Shown piece by piece: positions 52,273 through 62,873 of a stretch of 64,000 nucleotides of DNA; the first letter of the stretch is position 1; every line of letters begins with the position of its first letter. A program made the translations under genes and the position numbers. The DNA comes from Rufibacter hautae (GTDB taxonomy: Bacteria > Bacteroidota > Bacteroidia > Cytophagales > Hymenobacteraceae): assembly GCF_008271695.1 (NCBI RefSeq), contig NZ_VKKY01000002.1:1736001-1800000 (forward strand), written 5' to 3'. The notes under the pieces were generated by a model. The model worked only from the letters and a program-made list of their open reading frames with translations. It had not been told where the DNA came from and did no database searches.

Positions 52273-52520
52273 TTAGGGGAAAGGTTAACTGGTGATGGGC
52301 TTTCACAAAAAACTGGTTCAGCTAGAAGTAAAGAGCATGGAACACAGCTCAAGGATAAGCCTAATTCAATTGAAGGGATTCAAAGGCGCAGGAGGAAATG
52401 CAGCGCAATACACTCTGGTGCAGAAAGGCAAGGAGAAAGGTCTCCCATCAGAAGGAAAAAGGTTTGGAAAGCAGGAAGTTGGGGGCCCCTCCTGCAATCC
52501 TCCCCTGGTAAAACCCGGCT

Positions 52521-53936
52521 TTAGGCCAGGAGCTTGGGCGATTCCTGGTAGGTTTTCCAGAGCAACTCCCCGAACAAGGTGTTGGCCCAGGCAAACCAGG
52601 AACGGCTGAACTTTTTGGGATCGTCTTTGTGGAAACTCTCGTGCATAAAACCAGTGCCTCCGTGCGTGTTCTTCAGCATGTTGATACACGTCTTGATTTC
52701 CTCCTGGCTGGTGCTGGTGAGGCCTCTCATGATAATCGCCATCGGCCAGATCATGTCTTTGCCCACGTGGGGTCCTCCTACTCCCTCCCCGGCTTTTCCT
52801 TTGTAGAAAAACGGGTTGCTGGCAGATAACACGAATTTGCGGGTATTTTGATAAATGGGGTCCGAAACGCTGATTGCTCCTAGGTACGGCAAAGACAAAA
52901 GACTGGGCACGTTGGCATCGTCCATCAGGTAGTGGTTGCCAAACCCGTCTACTTCAAACGCATAGAGTTTGCCGTGTTTGGGATGGTCAATGATGGCATG
53001 GTCCTTCAAGGCAGCTTCCACTTCTTTTGCCAAAGCAGTCATGTCATTAGCGGTCTTCTGATCCTTGGCGATTTTGTCCATCATTTCGGCGGCCTGCCGC
53101 AAACTCACGACGGCAAAAAAGTTGGACGGCACCAAGAAGGAGTAAACCGAGGCGTCATCACTGGGCCTGAAAGAGGAACAGATCAGCCCCACCGGGTTTA
53201 CCGGATTACCGTACCCAGCCATGGAAAGCGTATCAGTAGCGAACTGGGTGGTGCGCTGGAACTTGTAAGGCCCTAGGTCTTGCTTGCGCTGCTGCTCTTT
53301 AAAGGTCTTGAGCGTAGTTTTCACCGCTTGTTGCCACTCCGTACCGAAAGGCTTGGTGTCATTGGTGGTTTTCCAGTAGTGGTAGGCTAACCTGATGGGG
53401 TAACAGAGCGAATCTATTTCCCACTTACGCTCATGCACGCCAGGTTGCATGTCGGTGTGGTCGGTCTTCCACTCCCCTACTTTGGTGTCATCGCCGTAGA
53501 ACGCATTGGCATAGGGGTCTTTCAGAATACAACGGGTTTGGCGGTTGATGACGCCGGCAATCAGTTGCTTTAACTTCTCATCTTTGTTCGCAAACTGCAG
53601 ATAAGGCCACACTTGCGCCGAGCTGTCACGCAACCACATGGCATCAATATCACCGGTGATGACATAGGTATCCGGTTTGCCACCATCCATTTTGTGCGTT
53701 ACCGTGGTGTCTAAGGTACTGGGGAAACAGTTCTGAAACAGCCAGCTTAACTCTTTGTCCTTGACGTTCTTCGCAAATTCTGAAATGGCCTGGTCCACGG
53801 ACTTACTCTGGAAATTCCGCTTTGCCGCAGAAACCCGAACTACCGGGAATTCTGCCGAGGCGAAGAGAAACTGGGGGTTGAAAAGCACGCCGGCTCCCAC
53901 CAAAGCCGAACTCTGCATAAAGGTTCTTCTATTCAT
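52521..53936 (-). CDS. Glycoside hydrolase family 125 exo-alpha-1,6-mannosidase
   Basis: 471 aa. Twin-Arg-like signal NRRTFMQSSALVGAGVLF at the N-terminus. (alpha/alpha)6-barrel signatures of GH125 are GDIDAMWLRDSSAQVWPYL (about 95-113), HERKWEIDSLCYPIRLAYH, YAFEVDGFGNHYLMDDANVP and GGPHVGKDMIWPMAI followed by GTGFMHESFHKDDPKKFSR. GH125 is metal independent and inverting, removing alpha-1,6-linked mannose. It follows GH76 in the operon and would finish products of that endo-enzyme. Confidence 0.94.
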   Translation of the reverse strand: MNRRTFMQSSALVGAGVLFNPQFLFASAEFPVVRVSAAKRNFQSKSVDQAISEFAKNVKDKELSWLFQNCFPSTLDTTVTHKMDGGKPDTYVITGDIDAMWLRDSSAQVWPYLQFANKDEKLKQLIAGVINRQTRCILKDPYANAFYGDDTKVGEWKTDHTDMQPGVHERKWEIDSLCYPIRLAYHYWKTTNDTKPFGTEWQQAVKTTLKTFKEQQRKQDLGPYKFQRTTQFATDTLSMAGYGNPVNPVGLICSSFRPSDDASVYSFLVPSNFFAVVSLRQAAEMMDKIAKDQKTANDMTALAKEVEAALKDHAIIDHPKHGKLYAFEVDGFGNHYLMDDANVPSLLSLPYLGAISVSDPIYQNTRKFVLSASNPFFYKGKAGEGVGGPHVGKDMIWPMAIIMRGLTSTSQEEIKTCINMLKNTHGGTGFMHESFHKDDPKKFSRSWFAWANTLFGELLWKTYQESPKLLA

Positions 53937-54043
53937 TTGGGTTGTACGCTAATGAAAATTCTGAATGTAAAATCTGGAAAACGGATGCTGTTCCTTTGAC
54001 TCTTGAGCTGCTCTTGAACTTTGCGTTGCCAACTCAGCCCTTT

Positions 54044-55204
54044 TTAGTCAAGGAGGTTCAATTCATCCAATCTCGCCATGGCCTCCAGGAGCATGAGCCC
54101 AGAAAGCTGGGTAGAGAAATCAGTGGATTCACCAGGCATGTTTTTCCAATCAGGACTAATGGTCAGCGCCGGCCTCCGGATGCCTTTGGCATAAAGCGTT
54201 TCGGCATTGTATTTCAGAAAGTTGATATATTTCGCTTTTTCTACCTGCGGCACATTAGGCTGCTCAATCAATCGGGCCAAGTAGCGCACCAAGATTCCTT
54301 TGAAAAGACCACCGTCTCCCTGGTTTTCGCTTCTCAACAACCCGCCAGGGGCCAGCTCGGTGCTGTTGATGGTGGAGTTGGCGGTGCGTACGGCATCCGT
54401 TAGGTAGGCTTGGTCACCGGTTGCTTTGAACAGCTCCTCGGCAGCGCCTATGAACACGCCCTGGTTGTAGGTAAAGATCCAGTTCTTGTCTACCTGGCCA
54501 TTCCCGGTTCTGTTGATTCCGTCCCAAACAATTCCGGTAGACGGGTCCACCAAGGTCGACTTCAGCCAAGTGTAAAGGGTTTTGGCTAAATCAAGGTCCT
54601 CCTGCTTCTTTTGCAGTTGGTACAGCCTTGAAGCTAAAATGATGGCGGGGGCATTGGCGGGGGTGTTCTTGTAATCCAGTTGGGTTTTCTTCCAGGCAAT
54701 ACCGCCGCCCTGGTTCGCATTCAAGCCGGTTTTGATGTCTTGCCACAGCAAGGTGGTTGCTTCCAGAAAAGCGGGATCTTTGGTGGCATCGTAGGCCCGA
54801 AGGCTGGAAAGGGCAAGCCACTCCATGTCATCGTAGAACTCGTTGGGCAGGGCGCCGTTGTTTTTGTCTTTGATGCCGTTCAGCAGGGATTTCATGCGCT
54901 GTACATAGACCGCTTCCTCCGTGCGTTGGTAAGCATCTACCAGTGCATCCAGGGCGTGGGCATTCCACCAGTAGTTGAAATTGGTGTTGCCGGTATTGTT
55001 CTGAATGAAATACTTCCCATCAGTGGAGAGGAAGGTACTGTAGGTTTTATCCTGCAGCGAATCTGCGGTTGCCGCCCAGTTGTACACCACCACTTCTGAG
55101 TCACGGTCATACAGCGGGAAGGGCTCCTCTTCACAGGAACTGAAAACTCCTAACACGGCTATCAAGCCAATGCACAGGAGGCGTTGAAAATGTATTGTTT
55201 TCAT
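54044..55204 (-). CDS. Glycoside hydrolase family 76 endo-alpha-1,6-mannanase, lipoprotein
   Basis: 386 aa from the ATG at 55204; the longer open frame upstream has no signal, while here MKTIHFQRLLCIGLIAVLG leads to lipobox FSSC. The (alpha/alpha)6 barrel carries the catalytic consecutive Asp pair in NEFYDDMEWLALS, and FNYWWNAHALDALVDAY and WIFTYNQGVFIGAAEEL are also typical. GH76 cuts the alpha-1,6-mannan backbone inside the chain; with a lipid anchor it probably acts at the cell surface. Sits between SusE and GH125. Confidence 0.92.
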   Translation of the reverse strand: MKTIHFQRLLCIGLIAVLGVFSSCEEEPFPLYDRDSEVVVYNWAATADSLQDKTYSTFLSTDGKYFIQNNTGNTNFNYWWNAHALDALVDAYQRTEEAVYVQRMKSLLNGIKDKNNGALPNEFYDDMEWLALSSLRAYDATKDPAFLEATTLLWQDIKTGLNANQGGGIAWKKTQLDYKNTPANAPAIILASRLYQLQKKQEDLDLAKTLYTWLKSTLVDPSTGIVWDGINRTGNGQVDKNWIFTYNQGVFIGAAEELFKATGDQAYLTDAVRTANSTINSTELAPGGLLRSENQGDGGLFKGILVRYLARLIEQPNVPQVEKAKYINFLKYNAETLYAKGIRRPALTISPDWKNMPGESTDFSTQLSGLMLLEAMARLDELNLLD

Positions 55205-55282
55205 AAAAAGAGGCTTAAAACGTGAGGAACCTCCCCAACCCTTTTCCTGATCACAGAACCAGAGTTGGGGAAGAACCAAGAT

Positions 55283-56422
55283 TTATTTCACAGTGACAGA
55301 ATGGGTGTACTGATCTGCCGTCGCACTGAAATCCACTTTGATGTCAGCGGTCTTGCGGTCAGCGTTCTCATTGAATTTGAAGGCGTAATCATACTGGGAA
55401 CTGTTCACCGGGAACATATACCAGTAAGAAAGGGCGGTATTGCTGTTAGGCCGACTGTTGTCACTGTTCTGGCTGCCATACCACTCCATAGATTCTTCTC
55501 CGGCCGCGTTCAATACCGTAAACCTGAATTTGTAGCGCTCATCGCGTCCCCAGCCTTCCTGCTTGAACTCTACCGGAGCGTTCTTGATTTCCCAGGTGCC
55601 TTTACCAGCATACGGCAGGTCATACCAGATCTTGTTATCCGCGGAGAACCATAAGCCCAAAGACTTGATTTCAGTGAACTCAGCAGAGGCGTTATTCAGG
55701 TTCAACCTGATCCGGTACACTTTGGTATCGCCGGTAACCGTGGTGGTGCCGCCTTCTACCATTCTGCCGTTGTTGATGGAGTACGTGATGGGGGTTCCGG
55801 TATTTCCCGAAGCGAAATTGTAGGTACCGGCTTTCAACGAGGTATAAATTTCAAACACCCCAGATTGCGTCTGTTTGAAAGGAAGGGCTTCACTAAGGGT
55901 TTCGCCGCCTTCAGAGGCAGAACCCGTGATGTACAAGGCAGAAGGAATCTCCGCGAAACCAGCAGGACGTTCCAGCTCCAGCATATGCGACACGCTGGAT
56001 TTCTTCACATTTATCCCTTTTGAGGAGAAAACGGTCCATTTGATTTTCCCTTTGCTTTGAGAGGCAATGCCGGCCATCTTCGCGATTTGGTTCAGGCTGG
56101 CGTAGCTCATGGTGAGCATATTGCCAATTCCGTTCCCATCAGACTTGATACTGTAGATAGGATCAGAAAAGTCCCCCGACTCTTTGTCGAAAACCACTTC
56201 ATAGAAGACGATGCCGTTGTCTTCTGCCTTTGCCTGGCCCCATTCAAAAACAGCGCTGCCAGAGGCGGGCTCCAGTTTTATGGAGGTGTTGTTTTCTGGC
56301 GTGAACAGATTGGTAACCTCGGTTACCTGGGTATGGTCAAGTTCTTTATCATCTTCACAGCTTGTTAAAAACAACAACGCTGCCGCCCAAGAAAGGAAAT
56401 GAAGGAAAATTGAATTTTTCAT
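55283..56422 (-). CDS. SusE-like outer-membrane glycan-binding lipoprotein
   Basis: 379 aa. Lipobox LFLTSC (Cys near 22) followed by EDDKELD. The SusE N-terminal Ig-like domain shows VTNLFTPENNTSIKLEP then AVFEWGQAKAEDN and IVFYEVVFDKESGDF. Two or three C-terminal carbohydrate-binding-like domains follow (PSALYITGSASEGGE, ITYSINNGRMVEGG, LGLWFSADNKIWYDLP). It assists SusD in binding mannan at the surface. Directly downstream of susD-like. Confidence 0.85.
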   Translation of the reverse strand: MKNSIFLHFLSWAAALLFLTSCEDDKELDHTQVTEVTNLFTPENNTSIKLEPASGSAVFEWGQAKAEDNGIVFYEVVFDKESGDFSDPIYSIKSDGNGIGNMLTMSYASLNQIAKMAGIASQSKGKIKWTVFSSKGINVKKSSVSHMLELERPAGFAEIPSALYITGSASEGGETLSEALPFKQTQSGVFEIYTSLKAGTYNFASGNTGTPITYSINNGRMVEGGTTTVTGDTKVYRIRLNLNNASAEFTEIKSLGLWFSADNKIWYDLPYAGKGTWEIKNAPVEFKQEGWGRDERYKFRFTVLNAAGEESMEWYGSQNSDNSRPNSNTALSYWYMFPVNSSQYDYAFKFNENADRKTADIKVDFSATADQYTHSVTVK

Positions 56423-56457
56423 ATGTGGATGGATAGAGGGTTAAAAAGGAGAAAAAT

Positions 56458-58083
56458 TTACCAGTTAGGGTTTTGAGTTAAATTGGGGTTAAGCGCCCTT
56501 TCATCTCTGGGAATTGGCCACAGGTAGTGCTTGCTTTCATCAAAGCTTCTTTGATTAACCCTGATGTAGCCATTGTCCACCGAAGGAGAGCCAAACTGCG
56601 CTCCATGTGCCCAACCATTCAACACTTGGCCCCCGATTCTCCATCTGCGGATATCGAATATGCGGAGTCCTTCAAAAGCCAGCTCTATGCGGCGCTCGTT
56701 CCGGATGATGGTTCTCAGTTCATCCTGGGCTACCGCTGGGTAGTTCAAGGCGGCGGGATCGGTGAAGCCAGCGCGGGCCCGGAGGGCTCTGATGGTCTGG
56801 TTCCAAACGGTTTCATTCATTTGCCCCAGCTCATTCTTGGCTTCGGCATACATGAGCAACACATCCGCGTACCGGATCATTATGAGGTTCAGCCCAGACA
56901 GGAAGTTCACCGACGAGGTAGGATCATAATACTTTCGGAAGTAATATCCGGTAGGAGAACTCACCCCGCCTGGTTTGTACTCATCCACGGCCGAGGCATC
57001 TGGATCAGACCCTGGTTTGGTATAGATAGTCTCGGTGGTGCCGTTTGGCCTCTTCCATTCATAGCCGTTGTACACAATGGTAGAAGCGAAGCGCGGGTCA
57101 CGGTTGTCATACGGATCTGTTTCGTCATACTCTGACCCGGTTTCCTGTATCCTTTTTCCGTTCTGGGTCAGGTAGCTGTCCACCAATTCTTGGGTGGGCG
57201 CAAGGGCATTCAAGCGGGCACCAACGGCCAATGGAGCGATGTCAAAGAAATGGTTGTGAGCTCTTACCTCGGGTACAAACTGGATATCTAAGATGACTTC
57301 ACTGTTGTTCTCGTTCTGGGGCAGGAATACACCCTCGTAAGAAGAGAATAAGCTGTAAGTACCACTGCTGTTGTTGAGCAATGATTCACAGGTGGTGACC
57401 ACATCCTGCCACCGGCCTTCATACAACAAAGCCCTGGCTTTTAAAGCGATGGCGGCCCCTTTGGTGATCCTGCCCCTGTCTGCCGCGGCATAGGCGGTAT
57501 TAACGGGTAAGGCCTCTGCAACCTGGGTTAATTCATTCAACACAAATTCCAGCACTTGGGCCCGGGGAGTTCTGGGGATTGTCTTGGCTTCCTCCACGGA
57601 GATATCGCGGTCGAAGAAGGGCACGTCTCCATACCAGGTCATCAGTTGGAAGTAATGGAAAGCCCTGATGAAGCGAGCCTCTGCTTTCATTCTTTCTTTC
57701 AAGGTGGCATCCATGTTCTCCACCCGGTCTACATTCTCTAAAAAGATATGGCAGGTCTTGATTCCCGAATAATGGAAATTCCATTCTTCCCGTATTCTGC
57801 CCAGGGAGGCGTCATAGGTTCCAGCGGCCAAAGAAGCCACTCCGTTTTGGTCTCCTCTCCCGTTGTAGGCATTGTCTGACATGCCTTCATTAAAGAAGAA
57901 ATAGTCACTGCGGTACATCTGGGAATAGGCAGAGTTCAGGACACTGTTGGCCTTTTCAGTCGTAGTCCAGTAGTTGGCATCCGTGAACCGATCTTCCGGC
58001 ACCAGATCTAAGTCGTTGCAAGCTGTGAAAGAGATGGTCACAACCCCTAGTAGGCAAAAGATGAATTTGGAAAATTTATGCAT
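56458..58083 (-). CDS. SusD/RagB-family outer-membrane lipoprotein
   Basis: 541 aa, lipobox ISFTAC (Cys near 22). TPR-like SusD pattern: LDLVPEDRFTDANYWTTTEK, MKAEARFIRAFHYFQLMTWY, KGAAIALKARALLYEGRWQD, VNFLSGLNLIMIRYADVLLM followed by YAEAKNELGQ, and the IIRNERRIELAFEGLRIFDI end motif. Forms the lid of the SusC importer and captures glycan. 12 bp behind the SusC gene. Confidence 0.95.
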   Translation of the reverse strand: MHKFSKFIFCLLGVVTISFTACNDLDLVPEDRFTDANYWTTTEKANSVLNSAYSQMYRSDYFFFNEGMSDNAYNGRGDQNGVASLAAGTYDASLGRIREEWNFHYSGIKTCHIFLENVDRVENMDATLKERMKAEARFIRAFHYFQLMTWYGDVPFFDRDISVEEAKTIPRTPRAQVLEFVLNELTQVAEALPVNTAYAAADRGRITKGAAIALKARALLYEGRWQDVVTTCESLLNNSSGTYSLFSSYEGVFLPQNENNSEVILDIQFVPEVRAHNHFFDIAPLAVGARLNALAPTQELVDSYLTQNGKRIQETGSEYDETDPYDNRDPRFASTIVYNGYEWKRPNGTTETIYTKPGSDPDASAVDEYKPGGVSSPTGYYFRKYYDPTSSVNFLSGLNLIMIRYADVLLMYAEAKNELGQMNETVWNQTIRALRARAGFTDPAALNYPAVAQDELRTIIRNERRIELAFEGLRIFDIRRWRIGGQVLNGWAHGAQFGSPSVDNGYIRVNQRSFDESKHYLWPIPRDERALNPNLTQNPNW

Positions 58084-58095
58084 GTGGCTGTTTAA

Positions 58096-61000
58096 TTAGA
58101 AGGTGACATCTAGACCAAAACCATAGTAGACAGGCGTAGGATAAGCTCTTCCACTGTTTGCCCCAGAATTGCTCAGGTTGTTGTTGAACTCAGTGACTTC
58201 CGGATCTATGAATTTCAACTTGGAGAGCGTGTACAGGTTTTGCCCGGAGAAATAGGCCCTCATGGACTTCATACCTATTTTACCGATCAGCGAGGTTGGC
58301 AGGGTATAGCCAATCTGCAGGTTCTTCAGTCTCACATAAGAAGCGTCATAGATGTACATATCTGAACCCCTCCGGAAGTTGTTCTCGGTTGATTGGCTGC
58401 CGCTGGCCGAAAGCCGCGGGTACCGGGCGTCTGGGTTCTGTGGAGTCCAGAAATCAAGCTGGTGCTGGTACATCACCTGAGAGTAATTAAAGTGGAAAGG
58501 CTCCACCAACTCGCCTCTCAGGAAGGTGCTCCGCTGCCCTACTCCCTGGAAGAAAACGTTCAGGTCAAATCCTTTGAACCTCAGGTTATAGGTAGCCCCA
58601 AACGTGTAGCGGGGAAAAGGATTACCCAGGACAAACTTGTCGTTTTCATCTATGATGTTATCCCCGTTCACGTCAACATACCGGTTGTCACCCGGAGACA
58701 CGTTGAGCCCTGGTGGTTTAGGGCCTCTTTCTATTTCATCAAGGTTCTGAAAATAGCCGTCTCTTTTGAGACCAACATACGACCTGAAGGGCAAGCCCTC
58801 TCTTAGAATCACCTGCATCTCATCTGCTCCTGTCAAAGCCTCTTTTCCTTCAAAATAGAGCACCTTGTTTTTGGAGTCTCCCAGGTTGAAAGAAAAAGAG
58901 TGGTCAAAACTGCCATGGGAAACACGGTAGTTCAGGTTGACCTCCCAACCTTTGTTCTCTACCTTACCGGCGTTATAAGTAGGAAGCGAAGTTCCATATA
59001 CCCCTGGTACACTAGGCGGGATTAGGATATCACTGGTAACCTTATTGAAGTAGTCCAAAGACAGGGTTAAAGCGTTATTCAGGAAACTAGCATCTACCCC
59101 GGCGTTGAAAGTCGCGGCTTTCTCCCACCGTAAGTCTGGGTTGGCAAACGAAAAGCCTGTGCCGCCTACGGGTGAATTGTTAAATCCATAGGCATTTTGG
59201 TAGGTAAAGTAGGTAGTCATGAACTGGTAGTCCCCTACGCTCTGGTTCCCCAAAACCCCGTAAGACGCCCGTAGTTTCAGATCACCTAGATTGTCGCGGT
59301 AACCCGACAGGAAGCTCTCCTCCGTGATTCGGTAACCTGCGGATACCGAAGGGAAAAAGCCCCATCTGTTAGTTCTGTTGAATTTGGAAGATCCGTCTAC
59401 CCTGAAGCTGAATTCACCGTAGTATTTGTCTCTGAAAGAGTATGAGGCTCTCCCGAAAAGGGAGTTCAAGCTTGTTTCATTGGCTCTTTGGTTTGAGTTA
59501 TAGGAATCTGGGCTTACGATGGTTCCAGACACCGGAGTGCCTAATTCAGGATCTGTATAAGTTTTGAATAATCCGCTGCTTCTACTGGTGTACGATTCAT
59601 TGGAGATACCTACCAGCACATTGGTGGTATGGTCTACTGAGAACGTTTTGTTGAACTCGGCTAAGAGCTGGGTATTGAGGGAAAGGTTCTTACTGTTTTC
59701 ATCATTCGTATTCCGGTTGGCGCCCGAAGTTCCGTTAGGGAAATAGTCTACCTGCATGGATCTGGCAAAAAGTTGGTTTGAAACCAGGCTCCCGCCAAAT
59801 ACCCCTCTCAGTTTAAAAGACTCCACTATCTCAAACTCCGCATTGATGTTCCCGAAAATATTATCGTTGTTATACTTCCGGTAACCACCTTTCTCCAACA
59901 CGCCCAAGGGGTTGAATTCAGAAAGAACATCATTGGTCAAGTAGCGGCCTTGTTCATCTTTCAGTTGATAATAAGTAGGCACTCTACCCGCATCCACAAT
60001 GAGGGTTTGGGTAGAAGAAGAATGGTCTTTGATCTGGCTGCGGGTATAGGCCAAGATGCTGGTCAATTTCAGCTTACCGTAATCACTGGTTAGGTTAAGG
60101 CGGTAGTTGTACCTTGAGTGGCCGTAGTTTGGTCCTACCAGGTTACTCCGCTGGTCAGCCATACCCGCAGAGACCAGGAAAGTAGAGGTCTCGCTGCCGC
60201 CTGACAAGGTTAGATTATGGTTTTGTTGAACAGCATCCTGTAGGATTGTATTCAGGAACCATTCATTGTCGCCCTGCTCCTGGAATCTTCTGATGTCCTC
60301 AGCTCCGTAGATGGGAGGCAAGCCTGCATTCACGGTCGCTTGGCTTCTAAGGATGGCGTTCTCATACCCTTTTACCGGTTTGTATAAAACCTTAGGCTCC
60401 TGGATACCAACTAAGGCATTGTAAGTCACCGTTGGGCGGGTATTTTTCTTCCCCTTCTTGGTGGTAATAAGTATGACCCCATTGGCAGCCCTTGAACCAT
60501 AAATAGCGGCACTCCCTGCATCCTTCAGAACAGAAACGCTTTCAATATCATTCGGATTTAACAGGTTGATATCTCCCCCTACTATTCCGTCAATCACCAC
60601 CAAAGGACTGTTGTTCCCCAGGGTGCTGATACCCCGGATGTTGATGCTGGCGGACTGGCCGGGTTCATAACTGGTCTGTTGGATGATGAGGTTGGGAGAG
60701 GCCCCCTGTAAAGCCTGGGTGGCGGTCATGGCGGGCTTTCCCTCAATCACGGCAGAAGTCACCTGGTCCACGGCTCCCACCACGCTGGTGCGCTGCTGCG
60801 TTCCATATCCCACCACCACTACTTCCCCCAGAGCCTGGTCATCTGCCTCCAGGGTGATATTAATAGAGGTTCTATTGCTTATGGGTACTTCCTGCGTTTT
60901 GAACCCGATGTAGGAAAAGACGAGTACCCCCGTTTCAAGCCCGGTTGGTAATTTGAGGGAATAGCGTCCCTCCACATCGGTGGTTACCCCAATGCCAGCC

Positions 61001-61479
61001 ACTCCTTTCACCACTACGGTCACCCCGGGCAAGCCAGTGCCTTGCGCGTCTTTCACTTCCCCAGTGATAGTGATGTCCGCCTTAACCTTGGTATTTTCCA
61101 GCAGGGTGGTTTTGGGGCGGGCGTTCTGGGGCGTGGCAGGAATGATGATATAGGTATTCTTATCCACCTTCTCCGCACTGAGGTTATGCGGCTTCAAGAT
61201 CCTTTCCATGTCCTGGGTTAAATTGCCGCTGATGGGTTTCAGGACACTCTCCTCGGCTTTAATTCTGGAAAGCAGCTCACTGTCATAGTTGAGGTTAACC
61301 TTATAGTAGTTACCCAACTCTTTTATCACTTTGGAAAGCGATACGGTTTTTTGCTCCATTACCATATAGCGACCAGAAGGAGCCTTTACGGAAGCAGTCA
61401 TTGCTTGCCCAGACACCTGCATTGCTACACATATAAGGAAAGGAGTGAGCATTTTTTGTTTGCTAAAAGGTTTTACCAT
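58096..61479 (-). CDS. SusC/RagA TonB-dependent outer-membrane importer with STN signalling domain
   Basis: 1127 aa. Signal peptide (PFLICVAMQVSGQA), then an STN domain (about 42-115, VIKELGNYYKVNLNYDSELL), a carboxypeptidase-regulatory domain (about 134-210), the EVVVVGYGTQQRTSVVGAVD plug start, plug with GSRAANGVILITTKKGK, and a long beta-barrel ending VYYGFGLDVTF. STN domains talk to FecR anti-sigma factors, and such a pair lies directly upstream. It imports oligomannosides through the outer membrane with TonB energy. Confidence 0.95.
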   Translation of the reverse strand: MVKPFSKQKMLTPFLICVAMQVSGQAMTASVKAPSGRYMVMEQKTVSLSKVIKELGNYYKVNLNYDSELLSRIKAEESVLKPISGNLTQDMERILKPHNLSAEKVDKNTYIIIPATPQNARPKTTLLENTKVKADITITGEVKDAQGTGLPGVTVVVKGVAGIGVTTDVEGRYSLKLPTGLETGVLVFSYIGFKTQEVPISNRTSINITLEADDQALGEVVVVGYGTQQRTSVVGAVDQVTSAVIEGKPAMTATQALQGASPNLIIQQTSYEPGQSASINIRGISTLGNNSPLVVIDGIVGGDINLLNPNDIESVSVLKDAGSAAIYGSRAANGVILITTKKGKKNTRPTVTYNALVGIQEPKVLYKPVKGYENAILRSQATVNAGLPPIYGAEDIRRFQEQGDNEWFLNTILQDAVQQNHNLTLSGGSETSTFLVSAGMADQRSNLVGPNYGHSRYNYRLNLTSDYGKLKLTSILAYTRSQIKDHSSSTQTLIVDAGRVPTYYQLKDEQGRYLTNDVLSEFNPLGVLEKGGYRKYNNDNIFGNINAEFEIVESFKLRGVFGGSLVSNQLFARSMQVDYFPNGTSGANRNTNDENSKNLSLNTQLLAEFNKTFSVDHTTNVLVGISNESYTSRSSGLFKTYTDPELGTPVSGTIVSPDSYNSNQRANETSLNSLFGRASYSFRDKYYGEFSFRVDGSSKFNRTNRWGFFPSVSAGYRITEESFLSGYRDNLGDLKLRASYGVLGNQSVGDYQFMTTYFTYQNAYGFNNSPVGGTGFSFANPDLRWEKAATFNAGVDASFLNNALTLSLDYFNKVTSDILIPPSVPGVYGTSLPTYNAGKVENKGWEVNLNYRVSHGSFDHSFSFNLGDSKNKVLYFEGKEALTGADEMQVILREGLPFRSYVGLKRDGYFQNLDEIERGPKPPGLNVSPGDNRYVDVNGDNIIDENDKFVLGNPFPRYTFGATYNLRFKGFDLNVFFQGVGQRSTFLRGELVEPFHFNYSQVMYQHQLDFWTPQNPDARYPRLSASGSQSTENNFRRGSDMYIYDASYVRLKNLQIGYTLPTSLIGKIGMKSMRAYFSGQNLYTLSKLKFIDPEVTEFNNNLSNSGANSGRAYPTPVYYGFGLDVTF

Positions 61480-61554
61480 ACGGACATGAGATTTAGGTAT
61501 AATGTTTTTAAAAGGTCTATTCTGTTGTTTTGAGCACTGGAGCCGAAGGAGATT

Positions 61555-62631
61555 TCAACTAATTTCCAGCTGATTGCCTTTTTGGGATATTTTAAGATTA
61601 AATAACTTCTCAAGCGTGATGATGAGTACCTCCACTTTGTCATGGGGCACTGAACCTGTATACCGTCTGTTCGCAAGCGCTTCATTGGTAAAGGTTACCT
61701 TAAAGCCATATACATCCTCCAGAACCCGCGCTACTTCTGAAAGCGGGGCATCTGCGAACATGAGTTTGTTGTGTTGGAAAGCACTATAGATCTCTGGGTT
61801 TTGAACCATCCGCTTCACCAGCTTTGCTTTTCCGCTTGTCTCAGAAGAATAGGCGGTTAACTCACCTGGGCTGAGCGTCTCTTTTGCCAACGTTTCTTTA
61901 AAATACCCCAGAAACCCTTCATCGGTCACGGAGAAGTTCACCTTTCCCTCGTTCAGGACCACTTTGGTGTCGTGGGGCCTTTGGGTGGCGGTGAACTCGG
62001 TGCCAATCACTTCAATGGCCACATTCTCAGCCAACTTCACCTTGAATTTCTGGTCGTTTTGCTGGTGGGTGACCTTAAAGAAAGCCTCCCCGGTAAGCGT
62101 TACTTCTCTGGGGTAGTCTAAATTCCAGGGCTTCTTATAGCTTAAAGAAGAATTCCCGTTCAACGTCACTTCTGAGTTATCCGGCAACAGAACCTTTTTC
62201 ACCTCGCCATAAGGCGTCGCATACCGGATCGTCTCTCCTTGGGTCTGATGCAGGAAGTAATACAAGGCTACACTGAAAAGGACAAAGGCAGCAAAACTGG
62301 CCGCTATCCTATAAATAACTCTCCATCCCGCAGGACGAAGGGGGTGGATGGTTTCAGGTGTTCTGTCAAGGTCTGCATCTGGTTGCGTCTGTATCCGGCT
62401 TTGGATCTGGCTCCAAACCTCAGCTTTCTCAGAGGGTGCCCATTGGGTGCCTGTAGTGTGCCCCATGGCCAAGACCAAAGCCTTAGCTTGCCCTACAAGT
62501 TTAGACTGATCAGGATGAGCGTTGAGGTAGGTTTGCCAGTAGGCTGCAGCGTTTCCATCTCTGCCTAGAACCCAATCGCAGAAGCTAGGGTCTAATACAA
62601 AATCGTGCAGCGTCTGGTAATTTTCCTCCAT
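61555..62631 (-). CDS. FecR-family anti-sigma factor
   Basis: 358 aa inner-membrane protein. The cytoplasmic N-terminal part (about 1-100) binds the sigma factor, one membrane helix lies at about 112-128 (IAASFAAFVLFSVALYY), and the FecR domain (ATPYGEVKKVLLPDNSEVTL, then LTGEAFFKVTH) and DUF4974 C-terminal domain (FADAPLSEVARVLEDVYGFK) face the periplasm, where the SusC STN domain can touch them. Confidence 0.93.
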   Translation of the reverse strand: MEENYQTLHDFVLDPSFCDWVLGRDGNAAAYWQTYLNAHPDQSKLVGQAKALVLAMGHTTGTQWAPSEKAEVWSQIQSRIQTQPDADLDRTPETIHPLRPAGWRVIYRIAASFAAFVLFSVALYYFLHQTQGETIRYATPYGEVKKVLLPDNSEVTLNGNSSLSYKKPWNLDYPREVTLTGEAFFKVTHQQNDQKFKVKLAENVAIEVIGTEFTATQRPHDTKVVLNEGKVNFSVTDEGFLGYFKETLAKETLSPGELTAYSSETSGKAKLVKRMVQNPEIYSAFQHNKLMFADAPLSEVARVLEDVYGFKVTFTNEALANRRYTGSVPHDKVEVLIITLEKLFNLKISQKGNQLEIS

Positions 62632-62873
62632 CTGGTGTGCCTGGGCTATAGTTCTAAATAGTAAAAGGAGATTTGACCTCTAAGTGACCCACCGAATGCG
62701 ATAATTTTTTACATATTTCTTAAAAATGACTTTGAAACGCATTTTACAATTTGAGAAACTCCTTAAAATCAGCAAATCCATTGAAATAGTGGCAACCACG
62801 CACCTATCTCAATGGATCGTAAAATTGAACCGGTACTCAGGAAAGTGGGAGTATGCTTAGACTAGCCTCTAGC